The translations under genes were made by a program, and so were the position numbers. The notes under the pieces were generated by a model. That model worked only from the letters and a program-made list of their open reading frames with translations. It had not been told where the DNA came from and made no database searches. A DNA stretch of 64,000 nt, taken from contig NC_016135.3 in assembly GCF_000005505.3 (NCBI RefSeq), forward strand, positions 24,398,613-24,462,612. Reading direction: 5' to 3'. The stretch comes from Brachypodium distachyon (lineage: Eukaryota; Streptophyta; Magnoliopsida; Poales; Poaceae). Of the stretch, positions 1-11,058 are shown one piece after another; within the stretch, counting starts at the first letter, position 1, and each line of letters begins with the position of its first letter.

Positions 1-660
1 GGCTCCACGCTGGAACAGCAGGCCCGCCCAGGACCAGATGGGCCCCAAGCGGGCTCGAAGTTCCCGGCCGCCACCACAGGGACGCCTCCGCCGTGGGGAG
101 GCCGCCGCCCCTCCTGCTGACGCTGTGCCGCGCCCGCCCCCGAGCCCGCCGCACCAGGGCCTGCCTCCACCACGCGTCGCAGGCCCGGATCCGGCGCCAC
201 AACCGGCGGATATGGTGAGCCGCCTCACCGCCGACCTTCGGACGCCGCCCGCACACGCCTCCACCACGGCCAGAGGCCGCCACAGGCCCGTCCGCCCTGA
301 ATCTGGCGCTCGCGCTGCCCCGCCGCGGGCCACCGGGAGCCGCCTTCGCCGGAGCCCCGGGCCGCCTGCCTGCCCGGCAGCAGCACCTCCGCCCTCACGC
401 GCCGCCGAGGAACACCACGCCCGCGAGGAGAGGAAATGGAAGACCGCCCCGCCGCCACCTTCCCTGGGCGGTGCGCGGGCTTTGCCGGCACCCCCTCCGG
501 CGGCGGCGAAGCGGGGGAGACGGGAGCGGGGTTGGGGCCGGCGGCGCTAGGGTTTCCCCCGGGTCGCCAAAGGAGGGCGACGCGGTTTGGCGACGCGGGG
601 GACGGGGATACAGGTCGTGGTCATGAGTTAGTTCAAAAAAATGTCGTGGTCGTCCGTGTC
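1..660. other. GC-rich island, no gene recognised
   Basis: Very GC-rich, CpG-rich sequence with long but featureless open frames rich in Ala, Arg, Pro and Gly on both strands. On the minus strand it contains an aaaccctagc-like motif near 550, of the kind common in plant 5' leaders, so this could be the 5' end of a minus-strand gene running out of the window or a captured gene 5' end inside a transposon. I recognise no protein domain. Confidence 0.3.
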
Positions 661-768
661 TGAGTGCGCGAAGATCTGAGTCGTCGACGTCTTTCGTGTC
701 TATTGCCTGTGGACAGTGACTGCCAGAGAGGGGATGAAACGAAATAAGCCAAGTAGCTAAGGTGCACC

Positions 769-786
769 GTACGTACGTACGTACGT
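769..786. repeat. (GTAC)n microsatellite
   Basis: A short perfect tetranucleotide run. The spacer from 661 to 1124 shows nothing else I can name. Confidence 0.7.
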
Positions 787-1124
787 GCACGATCGATGTG
801 CTTATCATGTGTTGCGCGTGTGCTTTGTTCTTTGTCCCGACACGGATCAAGATTCAAGAATGCTCTTGTCATCACCGAGTTTCCGAGGAAGAAGAGAAGA
901 AAAATCCCCAGGAATGTACATAGACTACGTACTCTCCGTAGCATCGATCAAGGGCTGCACTTTGCTACACTGGCCCGGGCAGGCGCTACTAGCTTAAGGG
1001 CCTGAAATGGGCCTACAGCCGTCTGGTGTCCTGCCAACTTCCCCTCCCTTTTACATGCGCTTCTCTGGTGCTTGGGCCGGGAATCGCCACAGGGAGACCC
1101 GTGAACAGATATTGTGTTGCCAAT

Positions 1125-1172
1125 GTAAAACATCCACACTCCACTCAAAAAAAAAAAGTAAAACATCCACAC
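1125..1172. mobile_element. 18-bp A-tailed micro-insertion with 15-bp target duplication
   Basis: A 15-bp direct repeat (GTAAAACATCCACAC, 1125-1139 and 1158-1172, identical) flanks an 18-bp insert at 1140-1157. The insert is TCCACTC followed by eleven A. This is the structure expected of a target-primed retrotransposition product truncated to almost only its poly(A) tail. Filler at a staggered break is the alternative. Confidence 0.6.
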
Positions 1173-1185
1173 GATTCGTGTCTTT

Positions 1186-1237
1186 GACTCTTCCCTTGAT
1201 TTCTTTCTCTCTCTAAAAAAAAGACTCTTCCATTGAT
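1186..1237. mobile_element. 22-bp A-tailed micro-insertion with 15-bp target duplication
   Basis: A 15-bp repeat (1186-1200 and 1223-1237, one mismatch) flanks a 22-bp insert at 1201-1222. The insert is pyrimidine-rich (TTCTTTCTCTCTCT) followed by eight A. It lies only 14 bp after the previous insertion's right duplication and has the same design. Confidence 0.55.
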
Positions 1238-1357
1238 CCCTTCCCATTGTTTTCCTGCCCACTTCCTTCGAAAGTAAATTTATTGTTGGACTGTTGGAAT
1301 TTGATCCTCACATTTTACTCATTTCATGTTTCACTAAGGTCCATATTGTGATATGTA

Positions 1358-1580
1358 CTACCTTCGTCCGGGTTTATAAGCCCGCATTGATTATTGTGCT
1401 AAATTTTGAACAACAATTATATAAATAATATTCAATATACGTAAAAAAAGTTATACCATTAGAAAAAGTTTTTCAATACGAATCCAATGATATCTCTTTT
1501 GTATCCCACAACCTCGTATTACAAGTTTGGTCAAAATTCATCATAAAATCATGTGCGGTCCTCGTAAACCGGACGGAGTG
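1358..1580. mobile_element. Stowaway-like MITE
   Basis: The left end reads CTACCTTCGTCCGGGTTTA and the right end is its imperfect reverse complement, finishing in AAACCGGACGGAGTG. The CTCC..CCGTCC terminal signature and a TA on the left are typical of Tc1/mariner-derived Stowaway MITEs. It sits about 350 bp upstream of the first reductase exon and could add promoter sequence. The right TA is degraded. Confidence 0.6.
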
Positions 1581-1626
1581 CGATGGCAAAGAATGACAAA
1601 TCCAGGAGAAGGAACATGTCTAGGAA

Positions 1627-4053
1627 GCCAAACTAGAAAGTTGCTGAGATTCCAATGCAATTTATTCTCTCTTGGCAGTATAGTACAGTTGAAAAAAAAG
1701 GGGTTGGTGTAGTTGGCATATGCTTATTTGTACAATCGTGCCCCAAAAATGTCACAGCCACGCGTCAGTACAATATTAGCAGCCTCGCGTGTCGAAGACG
1801 GGGCCAAACAAGGAACAAAGCCGGCCACCAGCGGCGAACTCAACTACTAGCATCTTCTTCTCCATCTGCGTCTACACCGGAAGCTTCGCAAGAGGGTTTG
1901 GCGGGGAGGCGAAGAGGAGCGGAGGTGATGGCGAGGGAGTCGCCGTTCCGGGCGGACGTGCTGAGGGGCAAGGCGGCGCTGGTCACCGGCGGCGGCTCCG
2001 GCATCTGCTTCGAGATCGCCTCCCAGCTCGCCCGCCACGGCGCCCACGTCGCCATCATGGGCCGCCGCCGCGAGGTCCTCGACAAGGCCGTCGCCGCCCT
2101 CCGCTCCCACGACCTACGGGTGCGCCCCAATCCCGCATCCCTCTTCCGCGTTAACCCTACCTACCATTATTACACATGTGTCATCTTGGTCACGACTACT
2201 GCTTGCTTAAATTTGGTGGTCTCTGCTAGTTAGGGGGACACATCTCGTTAGTACGGAGTAGTTGCTTGCTTGATAAATAAGAAGAGAAATCGTTGCGATT
2301 TTGTATGCCTCTCTCCATGAAATGTAATCACCTCAGTATTTTCTGAAATTAGGTACTTGGATTGCTGCCAAAAAAATGAAATAAAAATGGATTACTCTCT
2401 GTGCTTCATCTCCCTTTGACTTGTGGTACGAAATTCACAAAATGAATAGGAGTATGTTCCCCACCATGATTAAATGAACTAGCCTCTTGTGATTTGGGGA
2501 TAAAGTAGTGTTGATCTGTAGTAACATGAGATGGACAAATGGGGCTCCCATGGGGTGCCATGGTATTTTTAGTCCATCCGGACAAATGAGATGGACAAAT
2601 AAGGGCTCGTCCTTGGAGATGCCTTTTTCTTGGAGATGCCTTTAACAAGACCGAATGATGGAATCATGAAAGAAAGAAAAAAACTGCTCTTGCTCACAAC
2701 ACCCAAACCGCAACCTCATATCTATCTTTTGCCATGACGTTAGAGGGTTGGGTTGCCTTGTGTCGGCCCTTGCATTTTACTTAGCATGGTAATAGAAGTG
2801 GGAGCTCTCTCAATCTTGATCGCGTAGGCGGCGAGCCAAAGGTTGGGTTGAAGGCGGTGAAGGTTCAACCGCTGTTTTAACATGGGCCAAATTATGATAT
2901 GTACACTTAAAAACATGTGGATCGCTGACTCTGGTTACCGCAAATCCCGAAGAGTGAAGCAAGTTATGAAGCCAGGCCAGAAAGTTGCTGGGATTCCAAT
3001 GCAATTTATTTTCTCTTCAAAGTCCCTCTAAAACAATGTCACATTTTATTATCGAACGAAAGAAAAACCTTGTTACAGTTGTTGGCATTTAATTGAAAGG
3101 AAAAAAAAGGAAGTTGTAGTTGGCATATGCTTAATTGTACCCCAAAAATATCACAGCCACGCGTCAGTAAAATACAGCTGAGTCGCGTGTCAAAGACGGG
3201 GCCAAACAAGGAACAAAGACGGCCATCAGCAGGGAACAAAGCTAGCATATTCTCCATCTGCATCTACACCGGAAACTTGGCGATAGGGTTGGCCAGGAGG
3301 CGATCAGGGGAAGAGGAGAGTAGGTGATGGCAGCGAGGAAGTCGCCGTTCCGGGATGACGTGCTGAGGGGCAAGGTGGCGCTGGTTACCGGCATATCCGT
3401 CATCTCCTTCAAGATCGCTGTCCAGCTCGCCCGCCATGGCGCCCATGTCGCTATGATGGGGCGCCGCCGTGAGGTCCTTGACAAGGCCGTCGCCGTCCTC
3501 CGCTCCCACGGCCTACCGGTGCGCTCCAATCCAAATCCTTCTTCCGCTTTAGCCCTACCTACCATTAGCACCCATGTGTCATCTTTTTTTTCTGAAAAAT
3601 CGCTGGGGATCCCCACCTGAGTACTTGGTTAAATTCGGTGGTCTTTGCTCGTTAGGCGGACTCGTCTCATTGGTAATTTCTTGCTTAATAAATAAGTAGG
3701 GAAATCATTCGATTTTGTATGGACAATTCTCGTTTCTTGTCCTGGTTCATCGAATCCAATGGACCAGGTTTTGTTAGGGGATTCTGATAACCACCTCCAT
3801 TGTACAAATGTCTTTCCCTATGAAATGAAATCACGTCATTATTTTCTGAAGTTACATACCTGTGCTATAATTATTGGAGTGCTGTCAAAAATAAAATAAA
3901 ATTGGACTGGTCGTTGTACAATGTTATGTGCTTCATGTGTCTTTGGCTTGTGGAACGAAATTCACAAAAGGAATAGGAGTATCTTCCTACCATGATTAAA
4001 TGGAGTAGCCTCTTGTGCTTTGGGGATAAAGTAGTGTTGATCTGTAGTAACAT
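1627..4053 (+). repeat. Tandem duplication of reductase promoter, exon 1 and part of intron 1
   Basis: Sequence from about 1627 to 2530 reappears, diverged, from about 2973 to 4053. Shared landmarks in order are an AGAAAGTTGCTG..ATTCCAATGC segment, a CACAGCCACGCGTCAGTA segment, the whole coding first exon, and an intron segment ending GTGTTGATCTGTAGTAACAT. The offset is 1,399 bp at the start codon and about 1,520 bp in the intron. Only the second unit is followed by the remaining exons. Confidence 0.85.
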
Positions 4054-5435
4054 GAGCTTGGTGTGGACGTCTGGTGTGCAGGCTGTTGGATTCCAGGGAG
4101 ATGTCCGCAAGCAGGAGGATGCAGCGAGAGTGCTAGCGTCCACGGTTGAGCATTTCGGCAAGCTTGACATTCTTGTCAATGGTGCAGCCGGCAACTTCCT
4201 TGCGTCCCCAGAGGATCTGACGCCCAAGGGATTCCGAACAGGTGCTTCATTAAATCATATGCTCGTGGTTTACCTGAGAGTTGTTGTTTGGTCCAATCGT
4301 GTGAATATTGGTTGCTCTGCATGAGGATCTTCGTGCATGCCATTTGAAGAATAATGTGGTCTTGCTCAAGCTTATTGTTCAATGCTAGGTTACTAGCTCA
4401 AGCATTTTTTGCGCTCATAACATGTCTGTCATGTGACAAACAACTAACTCCTTACATTTTTCTTTCAGAGAATTTAATATTGACTGAATTTTCTCTCTGC
4501 AGTTCTTGACATTGACACTGTGGGTACGTACACAATGTGCTATGAAGCTCTGAAGTATTTGAAAAAAGGTGGGCCAGGGAAAGGCCCCTCCACTGGTGGC
4601 CTCATCATCAACATAAGTGCGACATTGCATTATACTGCGGCTTGGTACCAAATTCATGTCTCCGCGGCTAAGGTACTAGATCATGTTTGATTCATTTCCA
4701 GAAAACGATTGAAATAAGTAGACTTCTCCTGATGGCATTGGCTTCTACAGGCAGGTGTTGATAGTATCACAAGATCACTTGCTCTGGAGTGGGGAACAGA
4801 TTATGAAATTAGGGTCAATGGAATTGCACCAGGGCCAATTGGAGGCACTCCAGGAATGAGGAAGCTTGCACCTGATGAAATGGGAAAGGGGAAAAGGGAA
4901 ATGATGCCTTTATTTAAGTTGGGGGAGACACGGGACATCGCAATGGCTGCGCTCTACCTGGCTTCTGATGCAGGTCAGTTGTGTTATTCAATTTTCCTGT
5001 AACAAAATAACTGAACGTTCTTTGAACCGGAAAAGTCCAATAAGCTCTGAGCATCCTCTTACCTTGAGGTCTTACTCCCTCCGTCCGGAAATAAGTGACT
5101 TGGATTTGTATAGCTTTAACGAACCCTGCTATTCATGTGCCTGGTCTAGCCCAATTAATTTTCCTTTCCTTGCCATTGTCATACCCAGGATTGACACACG
5201 TTAGAAAAAAAAAGTAAAGTAATGGCTTAGCCTATGCCAGAAAATTACCCATTTGCTGTATTTAACAATTGGTTTTGCAGGCAAATATGTAAATGGGACC
5301 ACACTAGTTGTTGATGGAGGTCTTTGGTTAAGTCATCCTCGCCATGTTCCCAAGGAGGAAGTGAAAGAGCTCTCAAAGGTGGTCGAGAAGAAGGTTAGGG
5401 CCTCTGGTGTTGGGGTGCCATCCAGCAAATTGTGA
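1928..5435 (+). CDS. Peroxisomal 2,4-dienoyl-CoA reductase (SDR family)
   Basis: Spliced CDS: 1928-2119, 4082-4241, 4503-4672, 4751-4973, 5281-5435 (299 aa; all junctions GT-AG with consistent phase). It is an NADPH-dependent short-chain dehydrogenase that reduces 2,4-dienoyl-CoA so that unsaturated fatty acids can complete peroxisomal beta-oxidation. The sequence shows an N-terminal Rossmann fold with TGGGSGI at residues 20-26, an NAAG-like motif (NGAAGNF), the Lys of VSAAK without the usual SDR tyrosine four residues before it (as in dienoyl-CoA reductases), and a C-terminal SKL, a type 1 peroxisomal targeting signal. It resembles Arabidopsis SDRB (At3g12800) from memory. I chose the upstream first exon because it retains the glycine motif. 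A second first exon at 3327 can splice to the same acceptor in the same phase, so two N-termini are possible. Confidence 0.88.
3327..3518 (+). pseudogene. Duplicate first exon of the reductase, glycine motif destroyed
   Basis: A 64-codon exon starting at its own ATG and ending at a GT donor, matching the length and phase of exon 1 at 1928-2119. It lies 563 bp from the shared exon 2 acceptor, so it is the nearer first exon. TGGGSGICF of the intact copy is replaced by TGISVISF: one codon is lost and three glycines are gone, which should abolish dinucleotide binding. The rest ([21 protein letters not shown]) is conserved and the frame is open. It may be a dead exon or may give a non-catalytic isoform. 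Confidence 0.7.
5069..5110. repeat. One-sided Stowaway-like terminus in reductase intron 4
   Basis: CTTACTCCCTCCGTCCGG followed by AAATAAGTGACTTGG is the left end of a common grass MITE type. I could not find a matching right terminus before exon 5. Confidence 0.35.
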
Positions 5436-7499
5436 TGACATCCTTGGTTTATGTCACTACATATATATCATGTAACATCCTTCGGTATTGTTGTCAGCGT
5501 GAACTTTATTGTATTTGTGACTCTTGTAACTTGTGTTTGAACGAGGAAGTTGGATATTCACCTCAGTTATTATTTTTAGATTATGCTAGTGCTAGAAGTA
5601 TAAAGAGTGATTGATTTGGTATCCCAGCCGAAAGATGTCCATTGCCAATTTTTCCCAACAACTGTTTAGTTTAGCCCAAAACAAAATTCATTCTAGGACA
5701 AATTCATGGAAACCATGCCGAAATGGCGGCATGAAGTTATAATAACTTCAAAACTCAGGGAAGTGAACCAAAGTTTGTTTTGAGAAAGAATTTGCATGGG
5801 TAATGCAACACATAACTATATTCCTTACCAGGTGTGAACATGACTCAATTGTCCAAGAGAAACAAGAAAACAGATAGAGATAGTCAGATGCTGACAGGCC
5901 AGGCAAATGTGTGCGAGCCTCCCCCACTCTGTCTCAACTGCCCCATGAGAAGTAGAGCATAATTTCTTTACCTTATAAGTCAGTATGATGGTGCCCGGAA
6001 CTCCGTTGGAAGTACTCTATTTTAGAGAAGATATCTTCTGCCATCATGTTCTGCTGGCTCTTGATCACGACTCATGAATGAGCTCTGAATGCCTTGTAAA
6101 ACTCTCCTTCAGGAGTTCAGGACCATCTGTTCCACAAGGCGAGCGAGCAAGTAAACTTAGCACTTTTTTCTTGAAAAACTTGAGTAATAATCACAGCAAT
6201 TATTCTGAATGTTCAATATCTGTGTGAGACCATGAAAATTTCTGTGGCATAATTACATAGGCAATGTAACTTTTGACGTGTCTCTTCTTTTAGGAAAAGA
6301 AAGAGCATTTCTAGTGAAGTAGTGACTAAAACACCTTTCCAGTCTTCCAGAGGGATATCTGTTGATCATTTGTTATCTTTTCAGACGCGTAGCAGATGAT
6401 ATTGGTAGGGATATGTGACATATGTCATTTGACTGTGCTTCCCTGACATCCAGTAGGTTAGGTGTAGTGTGGACCAAAAGCTACCTCATTGAAAGCATTA
6501 TTGCTCCTAGTTATTCTCTGTCTTGGTCAATTCTAGGTTGGGCTTCTTACAGGAGAAGCCTGCCTGCAAGCTCATCACATGCTATGCTGAGTAAGAGGCA
6601 GTTACCAGTCCACAGCAAGGTTGTTTCAGGATTTCAACGTTACCATTTTCGGACATCTGGTACCATCTCTCATACACACACAAACTCACACTTAAATCCA
6701 TCATCATGCATTAATCTTATTTTTAAGTATCCCGCTTATCCAAATTGTGGTAATAAAAGGACACAGTGTAGTTTACGCGACAGATATTTTTAGCCTACAT
6801 TGGTACTCTACAAGTCTGTTCGTGCATGCTATTTATGGGGGCATAAATTGTAGAAAGTTAAGTTAGCTACATTGCTTGATTTGCTTCCTTTTCTCGTTTA
6901 TGGTGTGATCCCTTGTCTGTAATATATAGTGGGACAGCTTGACAAGAGATGATCAGAATAATACTAGTCTTTAAGGTTTGAGACAAGAACTTTTCAGATA
7001 TATAAAGGTGCCCGTAGCCCTTTACTTTCCTCTCTATCTTCTGAAGAAGCACATACAGGTGATGCTCCTGCCCCTTTGCTTTTCTTCATGGATTTCTACC
7101 TCTCTTGCTCTGTTGCACATACTTGGTGCAAGAACATGTCTTGCAAATGCACTTTTTGCTGTTAATAGTGGATAATATGTGGTATGCTGTCTATGTACAT
7201 GGTTTTTTCTTCCTCACCTCATGCATTTAAAGCCATTTGATCATCATGGTGGTTTTAGCCATTAGGATCCAACTGTAAGTTTGTGGGATTTGAAAGAACT
7301 AGTTTGTATTGTTATGCACTTCTGCGTCTCAAATCATTTGTTATATCTTATTTCCTGCTCTTGAAGCCATTCGGTACATCTCTTATAGTGCATTTGAAAC
7401 CATTGACTTGGTTCTCATCTTTGATGAACTTTGGCATCATAATTTGATCAGCACTTTCTGGCAGATTTCATAGGAGAAAAGAACCACCACACTGGACCG
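5436..7499. other. Spacer: reductase 3' UTR and MADS upstream region
   Basis: AT-rich sequence with no open frame of coding character. The first 150 bases are presumably the reductase 3' UTR. The rest is upstream sequence of the MADS gene and may hide a non-coding leader exon. I see no transposon termini. Confidence 0.5.
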
Positions 7500-9051
7500 A
7501 TGGGGCGTGGGAAAGTAGAGCTTAAGAAGATCGAGAACACGACAAGCCGCCAAGTTACCTTCTCCAAGAGGCGGATGGGGCTGCTCAAGAAGGCGAATGA
7601 GCTAGCCATTCTGTGTGATGCACAGATTGGTGTAGTTATCTTCTCAGGCAGCGGCAAGATGTATGAGTACTCCAGTCCACCATGGAGGTGTGCAAAACAT
7701 TTTTAACTGCCTTAATTATTGCATGTTCTTTGCATTTTAATCATTTGTGTTCTTTCTTATTTTTAGAACGCACTGAAATTTCAGATACTGTCTAACTTTC
7801 ATGGTGTTGTTGCAGTGCTGCCATAATGTTCTTTTAATTGTTCAGTTTGTCTTCTGCAATTTTCCGAAATTTGTATGCTTCTATTTGAATTTTTTGTTGG
7901 GAACTTCTATTGTTGATAATCTGCAAGATTTGGTTGGTCAAATAAGATAATCTGCAAGATTTCAGCTTGTTCTGCACTGAAGTTGTACAATGTAGTCAAA
8001 GATCGTTCGAAAGTTCTTAACTGATTCGTACTAATTTCTTCCTACGGCATTCATTTTGACTTAGCATATACCCTTTGTAGTGTGTGAACTGTGAAGAAAG
8101 AGAAACTGATGATGATCAAATACATGCACCATTTCTTTTTTGTGTCTGGCAGAATCACAACTATCTTTGACAGATACCTGAAAGCCCCCAGCACCCGTTT
8201 TGATGAGATGGATATCCAGCAGGTGCAACTAATGTTTTGAACAAACATCATTACTTTTTATACTGACCTTACATGATAATCTTCCTTTTTTTCATAAAGA
8301 GAATCATCCATGAGATGACGAGAATGAAGGATGAGAGCAACAGGCTTAAGATCATTATGAGGCAGTACATGGGTGAGGACTTGGGTTCATTGACTTTGCA
8401 AGATGTGCTCAATCTTGAGCAGCAGATTGACTTCTCTCTCTACAAAATTCGCCTGAGGAAGGTAACAAACAAACAACCCAACAACTCAATGCAATAGCTC
8501 TAGGTTCTTTTCACCGACCAAACTCTACATTCCTCGGTGCTCGATGCTATGCTAACACCCTAATTTCTAGCAGCAACAGCTACTTGATCAGCAGCTGCTC
8601 GAGATGCGCCATGGGGTACGCAAACCAAGCTGCATCGCTTCAGCATTCCACCATCCTTTTACTACACCATTTTCTAAAGAACTGAATCTTGATTGAGTTT
8701 TCTGTTTCATTCTGATAGGAGATGCACATCCCAGAGGACCAGAGCAGCTATCTGTGCCACATGGTAAGACATAACAGCTTTCTCCTCAGGTGATTCTGTG
8801 CTCCACTCCTTGAACTTGTTTGTGTCTGTCTAAAGGATCCGGCAAGCGGACAGCAGAGCCAGGCAGCCGAGATGATCGACCCGAAGCTGTTCCCGCTGTG
8901 GGACGTCGGCAGCCAGCTCTACAGCCAGGACGCCGAGTCCTCCATGACAGCCCTGAAGCTCTCGCCGCAGCTGCAAGAGTACAAGCTCCAGCCTCTGCAG
9001 CCCAACCTTCAGGAGGCCGACCTCCATGGCTACGTTCTTCGGCTGTGGTAA
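7500..9051 (+). CDS. MADS31: B-sister type MIKC MADS-box transcription factor (OsMADS31-like)
   Basis: Spliced CDS: 7500-7687, 8153-8222, 8300-8461, 8571-8615, 8719-8763, 8836-9051 (241 aa). Residues 1-60 are a complete MADS DNA-binding and dimerisation domain beginning [20 protein letters not shown]. It is followed by a short I region ([18 protein letters not shown]), a K domain with the B-sister-like stretch [17 protein letters not shown], and a C region ending in a PI-like [10 protein letters not shown]-sister proteins act in ovule, nucellus and seed-coat development, and I recall OsMADS31 as the closest rice protein. Exon 3 is 162 nt, equal to the usual separate 62-nt and 100-nt MIKC exons joined, which suggests loss of one K-domain intron. 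The stop is TGGTAA, and this GGTAAAA could also serve as a donor to sequence near 9162, giving a longer C-terminus. Confidence 0.87.
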
Positions 9052-9575
9052 AACGTTGTACATATGCTAGTGTTGCTGGAACCTGTTGCTCTGTTATGCA
9101 TAGAAATGAATGACCTGTGAGCGTTCATGAACTTGACCACTTGCATCCTTGTATCTGCAGATTTGCCATTTCACCGAAGTCACCGTGGAGCCTGATGCAA
9201 ACTGATGGAGGATGATCAGCAGAGCTTCCCTCTCTGAATCTGCTCCTTAACCATCTTACATTATCTTTTGTGTGTCATTGCATTGCTGCGTCATGTTTGG
9301 AGATGTTGTAAATCAGGAGTATGTCACTTGCCTTTGTGTGTCTTCACGAACAGATTTTATGTTTTCTAACGAGGTGTGCTAGGATCCTAAGAATTTGTTA
9401 CGGATTTGCGGTAAATGCTACTAGTAGTATGTATTTTTAGAGTAAAATGCACCACCATTCCTCTTAAGCTGAGCACTTATATTCACTATGGTCTGTCAAC
9501 TTGCAAATAGGTAAAGTGGTCCAACGAAGTTGTTTTGCCAAGTCGGAACGGTGATTTCGAAAGAAAGAAATACGC
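9052..9575. other. Spacer after MADS gene
   Basis: Probable 3' UTR to about 9360, then AT-rich sequence. The segment 9440-9540 (AAAATGCACCACC, AAATAGGTAAAGTGGTCC) resembles terminal sequence of grass fold-back elements like the one at 9788, but I cannot define its ends. Confidence 0.35.
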
Positions 9576-9653
9576 AGACGCTGCACACTTTTCTTTTTCT
9601 TTTTTCTTTCTAAAAATTGTCGAAGCACACCAAATAGCAGAGACGCTGCACAC
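9576..9653. mobile_element. 52-bp T-rich insertion with 13-bp target duplication
   Basis: AGACGCTGCACAC occurs at 9576-9588 and again at 9641-9653. The 52-bp insert (9589-9640) starts with a T-rich tract, so it reads as the A-tailed 3' end of a retroelement inserted on the minus strand. Confidence 0.5.
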
Positions 9654-9787
9654 ATGGAGGTGGCGGAGAGGGCACGGCCGACACTATATATAATTTTGCA
9701 AAAAGCCCTTAAGAAGTCAGGGAATCCACATACTTCAACCTCGTCATATCCTTCTACAAAGTGTGGTGAGGCAGGCATGGTTAGACT

Positions 9788-10337
9788 GAGGAAATTGCAC
9801 AAACCACTCAACTTTGGTCTTGCCGCGGAATACACCCATCGACATCTTTTTTGCGCAAAACATCTACTATTTGTCTAATCCATTGCAAATAAGTCATAAT
9901 CCAAGTTTTAACCCGTCAATAAGGTTTCTGACCGATGGGGCCCACTCGTCAGTGCCAAGTTGGCAGCTCGGTCTTGCCAGCGTGGAGCGGGTCGGGTTCG
10001 AGTTGAGTTCTAAATTAAATTTATTTGACATTTTTGATTCAAACTAGCCGGTCTCGATCTATTTTATTTCATGGACACTAAGGTTGAATCAACAATGTCA
10101 AGTAAAATTCAATTAGAACTCATCTCAAACCCGACCCGCTCCATGCTGGCAAGCCAGAGCTGCCAGCTTGGCACTGATGGGTGGGTTCCTCCGAAACCTC
10201 GTTAACGGGTTAAAACTCAGGTTATGACTTATCTGCAACAGATTAGACAAATAGTAGGTGTTTTGCGCAAAAAAGACATCGAGTGGGTGTTCTCCGCAAC
10301 ATGGTGATCAAAGTTAAGTGGTTTGTGCAATTTTCTC
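9788..10337. mobile_element. 550-bp fold-back (MULE-like) transposon with 10-11 bp target duplication
   Basis: The two arms are near-perfect inverted repeats over roughly 230-250 bp each. The left arm begins GAGGAAATTGCACAAACCAC and the right arm ends GTTTGTGCAATTTTCTC. Matching inner landmarks are GCGCAAAACATCTACTATTTG and its complement, and TTGGCAGCTCGG..TGCCAGCGTGGAGCGGG and its complement. The loop is around 10030-10080. The flanks TGGTTAGACT (9778-9787) and TGGTTTAGACT (10338-10348) look like a target-site duplication with one indel, the size used by Mutator-like elements. There is no transposase, so it is non-autonomous. Confidence 0.82.
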
Positions 10338-10348
10338 TGGTTTAGACT

Positions 10349-11058
10349 AGGCGTTGAATGTCTGATCCATACCGTGTCTTTTTTAGCAAAATCCACCGTG
10401 TATGGACGGAAAAAAACTCATCATGTCTATACTAGACCTAGGCATGGGCCGCCCGGGCCGGGCCCTAGTTTTCCGTCCGAATCCTGCCCCGAAATCCCAA
10501 AAAACTGGAAATAGACAGGTGGAACCGACGAGTTGTCAAACCATTGAATCATCGCCCCTCGCAAGACAGGTTGTCAAACCATTGAATCATCTCCGAACCG
10601 ACGAGGAAGAATACCAAAATCACGAAATTACGAGCCGTGAGATCCACAAACTCCATGGAATAGACCATGATAGCCACACTAGAACGGAGATGGAGCCGGG
10701 AGATCAAAAATCCGAGCGTCGTCGCCTCCATCGTCAGGACGCCGTCGCCAAGGATAAACAAAACCTTATAAAAAAGGTACTAAGACGATGGCCAGATGTT
10801 GATCCGTACTAATTATTTTAATAAAACAACCATTTTCCGTACCTTGGGCTGGACCGGGTGTGGGCTTGGGCTTTTTGCGCTGGGCTTTAGGAAGATCGGC
10901 CCAGGTGAACGAACTGAAATCCCCCACCCCCACCCCCCAAACCACACGCCCCCACCACCACCCCAAGACCGAAGAAATATAAGACGCTGTCCCCTTCCCT
11001 GATTCCCTCCCTCTTTCCCAAACTCTACCAAAGCCCCCCAATCCCCCCGGTGCGATCG
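10349..11058. promoter_or_regulatory. Spacer and promoter of CTLH-like gene
   Basis: No gene recognised. A short direct repeat, GTTGTCAAACCATTGAATCA, occurs at about 10531 and 10570. A TATA-like AATATAAG lies at about 10977-10984, some 75 bp before the chosen ATG, followed by a C/T-rich leader. Confidence 0.45.

Noticed and set aside
225..850. Long minus-strand open frames at the left edge
   Set aside because: They are GC-driven, overlap one another in several frames and show no domain, so I did not call a gene.
10370..10402. Possible micro-insertion near ACCGTGT repeats
   Set aside because: Only about 7-8 bp of duplication, below the threshold I used.
10323..10812. Open frame of 136 codons near 10402 as a gene
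   Set aside because: It starts beside the fold-back element, contains a simple duplicated segment and has no domain.
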